Source: Brucella tritici (GTDB taxonomy: Bacteria; Pseudomonadota; Alphaproteobacteria; Rhizobiales; Rhizobiaceae). Taken from it: DNA of 64,000 bases. The stretch covers positions 186,001 through 250,000 of the forward strand of contig NZ_CADEAR010000007.1 in the NCBI RefSeq assembly GCF_902825325.1, written 5' to 3'. Under the pieces are notes generated by a model. It saw only the letters and a program-made list of their open reading frames with translations, had not been told where the DNA came from and searched no databases. A program made the position numbers and the translations under genes. This document shows, piece by piece, positions 55,092 through 63,671 of the stretch (position 1 is the first letter of the stretch; every line of letters begins with the position of its first letter).

Positions 55092-55469
55092 TCAGGAATC
55101 GTCATCGCTCCCTTTTTCTTCGGGAAGCAGCCCGGGTATAGGCGCGTGTTTCAGCCGCTCGGACAAATGCTGAAAAACCCCAATCGCCGACCACGCCGCC
55201 AAGCTTGCAACCGCTGACCCTATCAACATCAATTCCGCCTGGCCAAGCAATCCGTCAAGAGCCAATACTTCGGAAACCTTGACGCCTGCCGCACCACCGA
55301 AAACCACTCCACAGATCACGCCGACCGCGAAACGGATCGCCGCGTCACGCTTTCCTCGCGGAAGGATGTAGGCGAGCGACGTGAAAGAGCCTGCCGTCGC
55401 ACCGGCAATCTTGGCGAACCAGATCCACGTAACCTCCGAAGTAAATATTGTATGGTTAAGGATGGTCAT
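55092..55469 (-). CDS. Small membrane protein, holin-like (DUF6107-type)
   Basis: A 125-residue protein with three predicted helices (about 15-35, 45-65, 78-98) and a charged C-terminal tail (LLPEEKGSDDDS). Segments SFTSLAYILPRGKRDAAIRF and GVVFGGAAGVKVSEVLAL resemble rhizobial phage or gene-transfer-agent proteins grouped under DUF6107, which look like holins. It stands alone in the AT-richer patch without other phage genes. Function unproven; orphan phage remnant is one option. Confidence 0.55.
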   Translation of the reverse strand: MTILNHTIFTSEVTWIWFAKIAGATAGSFTSLAYILPRGKRDAAIRFAVGVICGVVFGGAAGVKVSEVLALDGLLGQAELMLIGSAVASLAAWSAIGVFQHLSERLKHAPIPGLLPEEKGSDDDS

Positions 55470-55906
55470 GATGACTTCCTTTCGTGTTGCAGACCCAAAT
55501 ACGATCGAATGTCAACCGCACCATGTTTTCTCTGTTTATGAAAAACTACGCCCCAAGCGCACTGCCACAGTGAACTCCGTCCGACGTGTTTAATCGGGAA
55601 TGGTGCTGCGCTTACCATGCGGCGCGAAATCATCTTTTCGTTGTCCCACGAAAAGAACACGCAACTTACCCGATACCTCTTTACGTTTATTGCGGCAAAA
55701 TCTGTATCCGCATCCTTCGGCTTCAAAAGACATCCAAAGGAGTACGCGTGAACAATCACATTTTTTCGACTGTACATAAAACCTAGCAAGGCACCGTTAC
55801 GCAGTCAAGGATTATTTTCCTATTAATAGACTTTTTTCCTAAACAAAAAGCCGCTTGTGTTTTAACCATTTCACATGAGCTGTTGCTTATTAATCTGCTA
55901 TGATGG
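55470..55906. other. AT-richer gap upstream of PBP1
   Basis: 437 bp without a supported gene. AT-rich, with TTATTAATC-type stretches near 55885-55900 close to the PBP start. Confidence 0.5.
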
Positions 55907-58114
55907 ATGGGTAAGTTCCGCCTGTCTCCGAAACCAACCATGCCGAAGTCAGTGTTTATGCGTAAAACGGCAGAAAAAGATTCCGGAAGCGAGAAGCGCA
56001 AACCGTTCAGGGTTTCGCGCCTGATCGGGTTCGACGCATGGATCGATTCCACCCTCTACAGCCTGCGCTACTATCTCGGCGAATGGTGGGAGAACATTAC
56101 CATTTTCTCACGGCGTTTTCGTGTGCGCGGTTTCCGGCGTTTTGTGGTCGAGGTTCTCGACGAAGGATTTACGCTGGGCGTGGGCGGCGCGGTTCTGATG
56201 CTCGTCCTGGCCCTGCCCGCTTTCGAGGAAACCAAGAAGGACTGGCGTGTGCAGGACGATTATGCCGTCACCTTCCTCGACCGCTATGGCAATGAAATCG
56301 GCCAGCGCGGTATTCTCCACCGTCAGGCCGTGCCGATTGATGAATTGCCGGATCACGTCATCAAGGCTGTGCTCGGCACCGAGGACCGACGCTTTTTCGA
56401 CCATTACGGCATCGACTTCTGGGGGCTGACCCGCGCGTTCAGCCAGAACATGCGCGCCAATGGCGTCGTTCAGGGCGGCTCCACCATCACGCAGCAGCTT
56501 GCCAAGAACCTTTTCCTGTCCAACGAGCGCACCATCGAACGCAAGATCAAGGAAGCCTTCCTCGCGCTCTGGCTGGAAAGCAATCTCAGCAAGAAGGAAA
56601 TCCTGCAGTTTTATCTCGACCGTGCCTATATGGGCGGCGGAACTTTCGGCATCGCCGCTGCTTCGGAATTCTATTTCGGCAAGAACGTCAAGGATGTCTC
56701 GCTGGCGGAAGCCGCGATGCTGGCCGGTCTATTCAAGGCGCCCGCCAAGTTCGCGCCGCATGTCAATCTGCCCGCCGCCCGTGCACGCGCCAATGTCGTG
56801 CTGTCCAATATGGTTGAAAGCGGCTTTCTGAGCGAGGGACAGGTGACCGTTGCACGCCGTCACCCAGCAAGCGTCATCGACCGCGCCAAGAACGAGAGCC
56901 CCGACTACTTCCTCGACTGGGCATTTGAAGAGGTGAAGAAGATCGCCGCCAATATTCCGCAGCACACATTGATCGTGCGCACAACGCTTGACCGTAGCCT
57001 GCAGAAGGCGGCGGAGGAATCGCTCGAATATCACCTGCGCCAGTTCGGCAAGGATTATAATGTTTCGGAAGCGGCAACCGTCGTTATCGCCAATGACGGG
57101 TCCGTCCGCGCACTGGTCGGCGGGCGGGACTATGGCGAAAGCCAGTTCAACCGCGCCACCAAGGCATTGCGGCAGGCCGGATCTTCCTTCAAGCCCTATG
57201 TCTATGCAGCGGCGATGGAAAAGGGACTGACGCCGAGCACCATCGTTTCAGATGCTCCAATTAGCTGGGGCAACTGGTCACCGCGCAATTATGGCCGCAG
57301 CTTTGCCGGTCGCGTGGACCTGACGACGGCGCTTGTCCGCTCGTTGAACAGCGTACCGGTGCGACTGGCGCGCGATTATCTGACCACAGCTCCAATTGTT
57401 GCCCTGACCAAGGCGATGGGCGTGGAATCGCCGATCTCGTCACACAAGACCATGGTGCTCGGCACATCGGAAATGACGGTGATGGATCAGGCCACCGGCT
57501 TCAACGTGTTTCCAAATGCGGGCATGGCCGGCAACCGTCACGCCTTCACACAGATCGTTTCGTCGGAAGGCAAGGTGCTGTGGGATTTCGGGCGCGATGC
57601 CCCGAAGCCGCACAGGGCACTGTCGGAGAAAGCTGCACTCGAAATGAATTCCATGCTGGTGCAAGTGCCTGAACGCGGCACCGGACGCCGCGCGGCATTG
57701 CCGATGACGCGAGTGGGCGGCAAAACCGGCACAACGCAGAATTATCGCGATGCGTGGTTCGTCGGCTTTACCGGAAATTTCACGGCGGCGGTCTGGTTCG
57801 GCAACGACAATTTCACCCCGATGAAGGAAATGACCGGCGGCGTTCTGCCTGCCATGGCCTGGCAACGCATGATGGCCTATGCGCATCAGAACATCGAACT
57901 GAAGGCCATACCGGGTGTGACCCCGCCATTCCCCGCGCCGCCCAAGAAGAGCGTGCCGCAAGTGGCGAATGCGAAGCCGGAAGAAACCATGGCTGCGCCG
58001 CCGCGCGTACTGTCTCCTCTATCGACAAACGTTATCAGGGAACTGCATGACCGCTTCCTTGCGGCCCCGCCTCTGCCTAAGATCGCCGAGCGCACGAAAA
58101 TATCGGTACTCTGA
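55907..58114 (+). CDS. Class A penicillin-binding protein (PBP1 family)
   Basis: Bifunctional peptidoglycan synthase, 735 residues. Cytoplasmic N-terminus, membrane helix about 88-106, glycosyltransferase domain about 135-310 with catalytic Glu159 in GTEDRRFFDHYG and GGSTITQQLAKN, then transpeptidase domain with Ser426 (SSFK), SLN motif in VRSLNSVPVR, and Lys606-Thr-Gly in GGKTGTTQ. Alternative starts at 55940 and 55958 are possible. Two small membrane proteins follow within a few bases and likely share the transcript. Confidence 0.94.
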   Translation: MGKFRLSPKPTMPKSVFMRKTAEKDSGSEKRKPFRVSRLIGFDAWIDSTLYSLRYYLGEWWENITIFSRRFRVRGFRRFVVEVLDEGFTLGVGGAVLMLVLALPAFEETKKDWRVQDDYAVTFLDRYGNEIGQRGILHRQAVPIDELPDHVIKAVLGTEDRRFFDHYGIDFWGLTRAFSQNMRANGVVQGGSTITQQLAKNLFLSNERTIERKIKEAFLALWLESNLSKKEILQFYLDRAYMGGGTFGIAAASEFYFGKNVKDVSLAEAAMLAGLFKAPAKFAPHVNLPAARARANVVLSNMVESGFLSEGQVTVARRHPASVIDRAKNESPDYFLDWAFEEVKKIAANIPQHTLIVRTTLDRSLQKAAEESLEYHLRQFGKDYNVSEAATVVIANDGSVRALVGGRDYGESQFNRATKALRQAGSSFKPYVYAAAMEKGLTPSTIVSDAPISWGNWSPRNYGRSFAGRVDLTTALVRSLNSVPVRLARDYLTTAPIVALTKAMGVESPISSHKTMVLGTSEMTVMDQATGFNVFPNAGMAGNRHAFTQIVSSEGKVLWDFGRDAPKPHRALSEKAALEMNSMLVQVPERGTGRRAALPMTRVGGKTGTTQNYRDAWFVGFTGNFTAAVWFGNDNFTPMKEMTGGVLPAMAWQRMMAYAHQNIELKAIPGVTPPFPAPPKKSVPQVANAKPEETMAAPPRVLSPLSTNVIRELHDRFLAAPPLPKIAERTKISVL

Positions 58115-58120
58115 GGGGCG

Positions 58121-58723
58121 ATGTTCAAGAGGATATTCAACACGGCGATTGTGCTTGTGCTGGCGCTGGGCGGCGGCATCTGGAGCGTTGACAAGGTTCT
58201 TGACCGGTTTGAAGGTTTCGGTGAGCTCAAAGTAGGGATCTGGAGCGCCTATCCGGCGGCTGGCACGCCCGATGCCGACCCCTATTCCAAGGCCCGCGCT
58301 GCCCGCAAAGCCTATCTGGCGCTTGGAATGGCGGAAGGTCTTCCATTCTATGCGCGCAGCGACAATAGCGGGCGCACCCTTCGGCGTGGCTGCACTTACC
58401 GCCTGAGCGGCACGACACCGCCTGCCCGCTTCTGGACCGTCTATCCCGCTACACCTGATCTGGAACCGATCAAGCCGCGTGAAGGATTGCAGGAAGCGCT
58501 GCATTCCCGCGAAGTCCTGTACGACGATGACGGCAGCGTCACGATCACCATTGGCCCCGATGCAGCGCCCGGCAATTGGCTGCCCGTCGAAGGCAGCGGC
58601 GATTTCATTCTTGTCATGACGCTTTACGACACGCCTGCGTCTTCATCTTCCGGTCTCTCTGATCTGGTGATGCCAGGCCTCGCCCGTATCGCGGGTGCAA
58701 ACAAGGGGGCGTGCAGTGGCTAG
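58121..58723 (+). CDS. DUF1214 family membrane-anchored protein
   Basis: A 200-residue protein with one N-terminal helix (about 5-23) and a C-terminal DUF1214 domain (about 85-180): TYRLSGTTPPARFWTVY, then SVTITIGPDAAPGNWLPVEG and FILVMTLYDTP. It begins 6 bp after the PBP stop and overlaps the DUF1254 gene by 8 bp. DUF1214 and DUF1254 usually occur in one protein or adjacent genes; function is unknown. Confidence 0.87.
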   Translation: MFKRIFNTAIVLVLALGGGIWSVDKVLDRFEGFGELKVGIWSAYPAAGTPDADPYSKARAARKAYLALGMAEGLPFYARSDNSGRTLRRGCTYRLSGTTPPARFWTVYPATPDLEPIKPREGLQEALHSREVLYDDDGSVTITIGPDAAPGNWLPVEGSGDFILVMTLYDTPASSSSGLSDLVMPGLARIAGANKGACSG

Positions 58724-59258
58724 AATTTTGCGCCTCGTTCTCCTCGGCATCGTGGGCGCTGCGATTGTTCATATCGCGGTTCTCTTCCTCGTCCCCTTTT
58801 ATTCAGACAAAAATGCGTGGTCGCGGATCGAAGCTGGAAGCGAGCCATATCGTTTCCACAGGCTGGACGAAAAGACCGGTCCGGTCAGCGACAATGACCC
58901 GTTGGTGCAGCAAGCCACTTGCCGCTTCGATCTTGCCGACGGGCCTGTGCATATTACAACCGGGGCGAATGTGCCCTATTGGTCGCTCTCTATCTATGCG
59001 CCCAACGGGGACAATCTCTACAGCCTCAACGACAGCGTTTCCAACGAACGCAAGCTCGATCTGGTCCTTGCCGACCCCATCGGCATGGCAAGTCTGCGCT
59101 CGGATGGTTCGCAGGCGGATGCGCGTTCAATCCTGATCGAGCAGAATATCGGAGAAGGTGCCGCTGTGCTGCGCGTATTCGTGCCTGATGCAACGTGGAA
59201 CACGGAAGTGCAGCACTTCTTTGCGGAGGCGCAATGCGCGCCGTTTGAAGGGCTCTAA
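58716..59258 (+). CDS. DUF1254 family membrane-anchored protein
   Basis: GTG start at 58716, preceded by AAGGGGGCG and overlapping the DUF1214 stop. The 180-residue protein has an N-terminal helix (about 5-23) and a DUF1254-like periplasmic domain (TGANVPYWSLSIYAPNGDNLYSLN spans its core). Partner of the preceding DUF1214 protein. Being cotranscribed with a PBP1, the pair may work at the envelope; this is inference from location only. Confidence 0.85.
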   Translation: MARILRLVLLGIVGAAIVHIAVLFLVPFYSDKNAWSRIEAGSEPYRFHRLDEKTGPVSDNDPLVQQATCRFDLADGPVHITTGANVPYWSLSIYAPNGDNLYSLNDSVSNERKLDLVLADPIGMASLRSDGSQADARSILIEQNIGEGAAVLRVFVPDATWNTEVQHFFAEAQCAPFEGL

Positions 59259-59432
59259 AACCCCAACCAAATGCTGTTTCTTTATGGCACGGTTAATAAG
59301 TTGCTAAGGCTTCAAAGCTACTATCCCGAATACCGACCCAAGCGGGGTGCATTTGCGCATCAACCGGCTGCCGCCTGATGCGTGATCTGCAATTTGGGGC
59401 GGGTGAGTTGTGTGCCTACCGGAGTATTCTGC

Positions 59433-60473
59433 GTGACAAATGAACAGTTCCGCGCCCTGGAGGATATTTCAGGCCACCGGAGCCCGTCGAATTCAAAAGC
59501 GGAGAGCAGCAAGGCGGACGACCTTCTGGCCGCCGCGATTTCGGCGTTTGCGGGTATCACGCGCCCCGGACGGCAGGATATGCAGCAGCTTGAAGATCTT
59601 GCCATGCCGCTTCTCCAATGCGCTTCCACCCGCGGCAAGCGCCATGCGGCCAATGCGCTGGCACAATTGGAGGACGCGCCGCGTCGTCTCATTCTGGCAC
59701 TGGCCGACGAACCCGTCGAAATCTCCGCACCTATTTTGCTGCGCTCTCCCCTTCTACGCCCTTCCGACCTCATCGAAATCATCGGCAAGAACGGTCTTGC
59801 CCATGCGCGCGCCATTGCACGGCGCCAGTCCGGTGACATTCTTCTGCAAGGCGTGCTGCGCAGTTTCGCCGACCCAGTCATCGACCGCACGCTGACGCTT
59901 CAGGAAAACCTCGCCAATATCGAGGCCGAGCCGCTCGAAAGGCCGGATGTCCCCGATCTTTCTGCGGCCAGAGCTCCGCTGATGAAAGAAGATAGCTCCG
60001 AACGACTGGCGCGCGCGCTGCAACAGCCTTTCTTCGAGGCAGGCGCGACCACCGGCTCGCAGCATCTCATCGATACCGCGCTTCTGATCGACAGTCAGTT
60101 TTTCCGCAATGCGCTGGCCGATGCGCTCGACCTGTCGTTTGAACGGTCCGATGCAATCATCGGGCAATGGCCGGATTCGCACCTGCCGATTGCACTCAAG
60201 GCGCTCGGATTGTCACCTGCTGAATGCTATCTCGTCATGACGGCCATTCTGGGTCCTATCGACACCAACCGCGATAGCCTGCGTGAGTTTGTGCATATTT
60301 ATCGCTCCATCGACCGCGAAAAAGCGATGGCGCTCGTGCGGCGCTGGAAGGCGGACGACATGTCTGCCATGCTGCGCGGAAAACTGCGTGAAATGGCTGA
60401 ATCCGAAGACGACACGCCGCTCGTGGATGCTGCCAATTCTGATCATCCGTCGCTTCAGCGATCAGTAAAATAG
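59433..60473 (+). CDS. DUF2336 domain protein
   Basis: A 346-residue cytoplasmic protein from the GTG at 59433, chosen for GGAG 8 nt upstream; the frame continues 51 bp further. It is all-helical with repeated short helices (HEAT-like in DUF2336): LLRSPLLRPSDLIEIIG near 100 is the family hallmark. No catalytic motif. DUF2336 proteins are common in alphaproteobacteria and uncharacterised. A near-CtrA site (TTAA-N7-CTAA, 59293-59307) lies upstream. Confidence 0.82.
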   Translation: MTNEQFRALEDISGHRSPSNSKAESSKADDLLAAAISAFAGITRPGRQDMQQLEDLAMPLLQCASTRGKRHAANALAQLEDAPRRLILALADEPVEISAPILLRSPLLRPSDLIEIIGKNGLAHARAIARRQSGDILLQGVLRSFADPVIDRTLTLQENLANIEAEPLERPDVPDLSAARAPLMKEDSSERLARALQQPFFEAGATTGSQHLIDTALLIDSQFFRNALADALDLSFERSDAIIGQWPDSHLPIALKALGLSPAECYLVMTAILGPIDTNRDSLREFVHIYRSIDREKAMALVRRWKADDMSAMLRGKLREMAESEDDTPLVDAANSDHPSLQRSVK

Positions 60474-60483
60474 CCTCGCCAGT

Positions 60484-60840
60484 TTATATCGCTTCTCCGT
60501 CCTGCGAAATCGAGAACAGTGCCGATGCATCGGCAACATCTTCCAGCTCGACCAGCCACAGGTCGGGATCGAAGCGGGTTTCGCGCGCCATACGGTCGCC
60601 TGCTGCCATGTCATCGGCGTCGTGAAGAATGCGCAGAAACATGCGCTCTCCGTCATTATCCTCTTCATAAGAGGTTTGTGGCGCAGGCGAATACAGGTCG
60701 CATGTGCCGAAGCGCGAGCTTACCTTGATGAAGATTGCGCCCGCCTCCGGTGAACCGCGACGGGCGAGATAGGCAAAACCGCCCTCGCCCTGCACCTTGC
60801 GGATCAATGCCGAAACCCAGAAATCGGATGTCAGGCGCAT
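60484..60840 (-). CDS. DUF1491 family protein
   Basis: A 118-residue cytoplasmic protein. The DUF1491 pattern is visible: LTSDFWVSALIRKVQ at the N-terminus, GSPEAGAIFIKV in the middle, and DPDLWLVELED near the end. Role unknown. It is convergent with DUF2336 (10-bp gap) and 10 bp downstream of the peptidoglycan-binding gene on the same strand, suggesting a shared transcript. Confidence 0.87.
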   Translation of the reverse strand: MRLTSDFWVSALIRKVQGEGGFAYLARRGSPEAGAIFIKVSSRFGTCDLYSPAPQTSYEEDNDGERMFLRILHDADDMAAGDRMARETRFDPDLWLVELEDVADASALFSISQDGEAI

Positions 60841-60850
60841 CGGGAGTCCA

Positions 60851-61894
60851 TCAGCTTATCAGGCCGATCTCGCGCATCTTGGCGATCAGCGTTGCATCGA
60901 TTTCGCCGGTTACCGGCATGCTGAACAGCTTTTGAAATTCGCGCACCGCTTCCTGTGTCGTCTTGCCGGATTGTCCGTTCACCGGCACGGTGTCGTTGCC
61001 GAATGCCTTCAACCCGGCCTGCACGCGGATAATATCCTGCGAACTGACTTTCCCCGATTGTACGGCGGGCGTTGCTGCCATCTGCTTTTTCGGTGCCGGT
61101 TTTTCATAAGATACGAAAGCGGGTTTTGGCTTGGAATCCGTCTCCGTCTTCAAGACAGCAGGCTGCGGACGCGGCGTTGGAACTGCTACCTCGATGGCTT
61201 TTGCTACATCGTCCTGAGCCGGGGCACTGTTTTGGGCATCGGCCTGCAACTGCGCGGGAATGTTTGCTTCCTGCACGCCGAGCTTCTGTTGCAAGGCGCG
61301 CCAGCGTTCTACCGCTTCGCGCGTCTGCGGCCCGGTGAAACCATCCACCGGTCCCTTGTAAATTCCAAGTGTCGAAAGTCGCTGCTGCAAACGTGCGATT
61401 TCCAGATCGGCATTGGGCGCAAGTGCCGGCAGCATGTCATCAACCGATGCGCTCATGTTCAGCCGATCCGCCGACAGGCTAGCTGCTTCCAGCGGCTGGG
61501 CAGTCTCAGTGTTTGCGGAGCTTGCGGGTTCGGCTGAGGCGGTCGCGGTCGGTTTCGGGGCGTTATCACTTGCTGATGCCGTGCCCGGCAGGACTGCACG
61601 CGGCGTCGGCTTGAACACGAAATCTGGTCTGGTGCGGAAGAACACGGCGTTGTGCGCTTCCGGCTGATACCAGAGCGCATTGGCCGAGACGAAACTCAAC
61701 ACAACCAGAAACGCAGTTGCCCCGCCGGTCAGGACGGGGTTGCGCACGATGAAATCTCCGGCGGCAATCGCCAGCGCGGAAGCCGATGTGAAGAAGAAGT
61801 GGAGGAGCCGCGAGCCGAGACTACGCCGTTTTGCGGGTTTGCGCATCTTTCTGCTCCCGGATTTGGCTGTTGTCTTCGTCGTTCTGCCAGTCAT
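60851..61894 (-). CDS. Membrane-anchored protein with two peptidoglycan-binding domains
   Basis: A 347-residue protein from the ATG at 61894 (AAAGG upstream), or 331 residues from an in-frame ATG at 61846 with GGGAG upstream. Basic cytoplasmic N-terminus, one membrane helix (about 52-72), an Ala/Pro/Thr-rich linker, and two PG_binding_1 domains at about 165-200 (LQQRLSTLGIYKGPVDGFTG) and 290-345 (VQAGLKAFGNDTVPVNGQSG). Probably tethers to the cell wall. It overlaps the kinase gene at 61821-63671, so translation may be coupled. Confidence 0.87.
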   Translation of the reverse strand: MTGRTTKTTAKSGSRKMRKPAKRRSLGSRLLHFFFTSASALAIAAGDFIVRNPVLTGGATAFLVVLSFVSANALWYQPEAHNAVFFRTRPDFVFKPTPRAVLPGTASASDNAPKPTATASAEPASSANTETAQPLEAASLSADRLNMSASVDDMLPALAPNADLEIARLQQRLSTLGIYKGPVDGFTGPQTREAVERWRALQQKLGVQEANIPAQLQADAQNSAPAQDDVAKAIEVAVPTPRPQPAVLKTETDSKPKPAFVSYEKPAPKKQMAATPAVQSGKVSSQDIIRVQAGLKAFGNDTVPVNGQSGKTTQEAVREFQKLFSMPVTGEIDATLIAKMREIGLIS

Positions 61895-63671
61895 TACGCC
61901 TTTCCCCCTGGTGACGATGCATGTCGATCACCGTGCCAAGTTCCTGATATTCGTCGTCCCCCATGAAAAACTGCGGGCCTGCCACCGGAAGGCGGATCGT
62001 GACGATCGTGCCTTCGCCAGGGCAGCTCTTGAGTTGCATGCTCCCCTGATGCAGTTCCACCAGCCCCTTGACCACCGAAAGTCCGAGGCCACTCCCTTCC
62101 TGCGTGCGCGTATAGTTATTGTCGGCGCGCACGAATGGCGTTCCGATGCGCTGCATATCTTCCGGCTCGATGCCGATGCCCGTATCCGACACGCTGATTT
62201 CCAGCATCGGACGGCCTTCAGCCATAACGCGGGTTGCATCAATGGTGACGCAGCCGCCGCTTTGCGTAAACTTCACCGCATTACCGGCAAGATTGAGAAG
62301 AATTTGCTGGACGGCGCGACGATCCGCTACCAGTTCACCAATGCCTGTGCCGACGCGATGGCAGAAGGCAACGCCTTTCTTTTCAGCCTGTGGCAGCATG
62401 ACGGCGGTGCACATTTCAGCCGCTTCACGGAAAGCGAAGTTCTGCGGGTCGATGCTGTAATTACCCGTTTCCAGACGCGAATTGTCCAGAACGGCATTCA
62501 CGAGTTCCAGCAGATAATGGCCGGACTGATGAATGAGGCCTGCATATTCGCGCTGCTTCTCATTGGCCAGCTTGCCACCCATTTCGTGCGACAGCATATC
62601 GGAAAAGCCGATGATCGAATTGAGCGGCGTGCGCAGCTCGTGGCTGACGGCTGCAAGCAGACGGCCTTTTCCGATGCGCTCTGATTCCAGCTCGGCTTTC
62701 AGCGTTGCAATTTCATCCAGAAGCTTCTGTTCGCCTTCGAGCGAGCGGCCAATCAACGTGATGGCGTGAGCGCTTGCGACACCTTCGAGACGATAAGTGC
62801 GGAAGATCGTATCGCCGTTTTCGATGGAACGCAGACGCACATCAATCTTGCTGGAAGCGGAACCGGCGCGAAGATCGGCCAGGAGCGAAAGATATTGCAC
62901 ACGGTCAGCCACATGAACGCGGTCGATAAGCGCCGTGCCTTCCAGCATTTTGGGCTGTACGCCCAAAAGCTTTGCCGAATTCGTATCGACCGAGAATACC
63001 ACGCCATCCGAATCAAGACCGAACTGCACGTCGCCTGCGGCAACAGCAACTTGCGGCGCGTTGATCCTGATCTGCGCGGGCCTGGCGGCGCTCGCGAAAC
63101 CGCGCGCAACAAGGCTTGCTGCATAAAGCATGAGAACAGCGACGGACACATAGCTGCCGCCGGAAATGGTACCACCGCTTGCCGTCGCAAAATAGCCGAG
63201 AATCATGGCCGCCAATGCGGCGCCCGCTGCTGCGGCAGCAGGCTTGCGGGTCGCAAACCAGACTTCAAGCGGCAGACCCGCCACCATCAACCACAGGACC
63301 GCATTGCCATGAGAAAAAGCGCCAATGGCAGCCAGACCCGCGCCATAGGCAGCGAAGTTCAGGCCAACCAGAACAGGTGCGGCGACACCCATCAGCGACA
63401 GCGCGCAAAGGATCATGGCGATGCCTGCAAAACTTGCTGCAAGAATCGCAAATTCCGTAAAGCCCGGCGTTACGCCAGAGGCGAGTACGGCCGCACAAAG
63501 CAGGACCGGCGCGGTGATGACCGAACCGATAACACGTATGGAGGCCGCATCGGGACTGGATACCCAGCGGCGGCAGAAACGTTCGTAAAAACGGCTGATC
63601 GCCTGCACATTCGTGCGGACGGTCTCGGCTGTTTTCAAAAGAATGGCGTTCAACGTGCCGTACTCACTCAA
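61821..63671 (-). CDS. Multi-span sensor histidine kinase, DivJ/PleC-like output
   Basis: A 616-residue kinase starting at TTG (63671); no in-frame ATG lies close upstream, so the start is uncertain. N-terminal region has about six or seven membrane helices (50-200), then a PAS domain (about 215-310), coiled linker, HisKA with His344 ([19 protein letters not shown]) and a HATPase domain (FVRADNNYTRTQEGSGLGLSVV). The kinase core resembles the DivJ/PleC/CbrA group that phosphorylates DivK in rhizobia. It overlaps the next gene, a peptidoglycan-binding protein, by up to 74 nt. Confidence 0.85.
   Translation of the reverse strand: MSEYGTLNAILLKTAETVRTNVQAISRFYERFCRRWVSSPDAASIRVIGSVITAPVLLCAAVLASGVTPGFTEFAILAASFAGIAMILCALSLMGVAAPVLVGLNFAAYGAGLAAIGAFSHGNAVLWLMVAGLPLEVWFATRKPAAAAAGAALAAMILGYFATASGGTISGGSYVSVAVLMLYAASLVARGFASAARPAQIRINAPQVAVAAGDVQFGLDSDGVVFSVDTNSAKLLGVQPKMLEGTALIDRVHVADRVQYLSLLADLRAGSASSKIDVRLRSIENGDTIFRTYRLEGVASAHAITLIGRSLEGEQKLLDEIATLKAELESERIGKGRLLAAVSHELRTPLNSIIGFSDMLSHEMGGKLANEKQREYAGLIHQSGHYLLELVNAVLDNSRLETGNYSIDPQNFAFREAAEMCTAVMLPQAEKKGVAFCHRVGTGIGELVADRRAVQQILLNLAGNAVKFTQSGGCVTIDATRVMAEGRPMLEISVSDTGIGIEPEDMQRIGTPFVRADNNYTRTQEGSGLGLSVVKGLVELHQGSMQLKSCPGEGTIVTIRLPVAGPQFFMGDDEYQELGTVIDMHRHQGERRNDWQNDEDNSQIREQKDAQTRKTA

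Noticed and set aside
59293..59307. CtrA box upstream of the DUF2336 gene
   Set aside because: TTAA-N7-CTAA misses one consensus base; one near-match is not enough to call a site.
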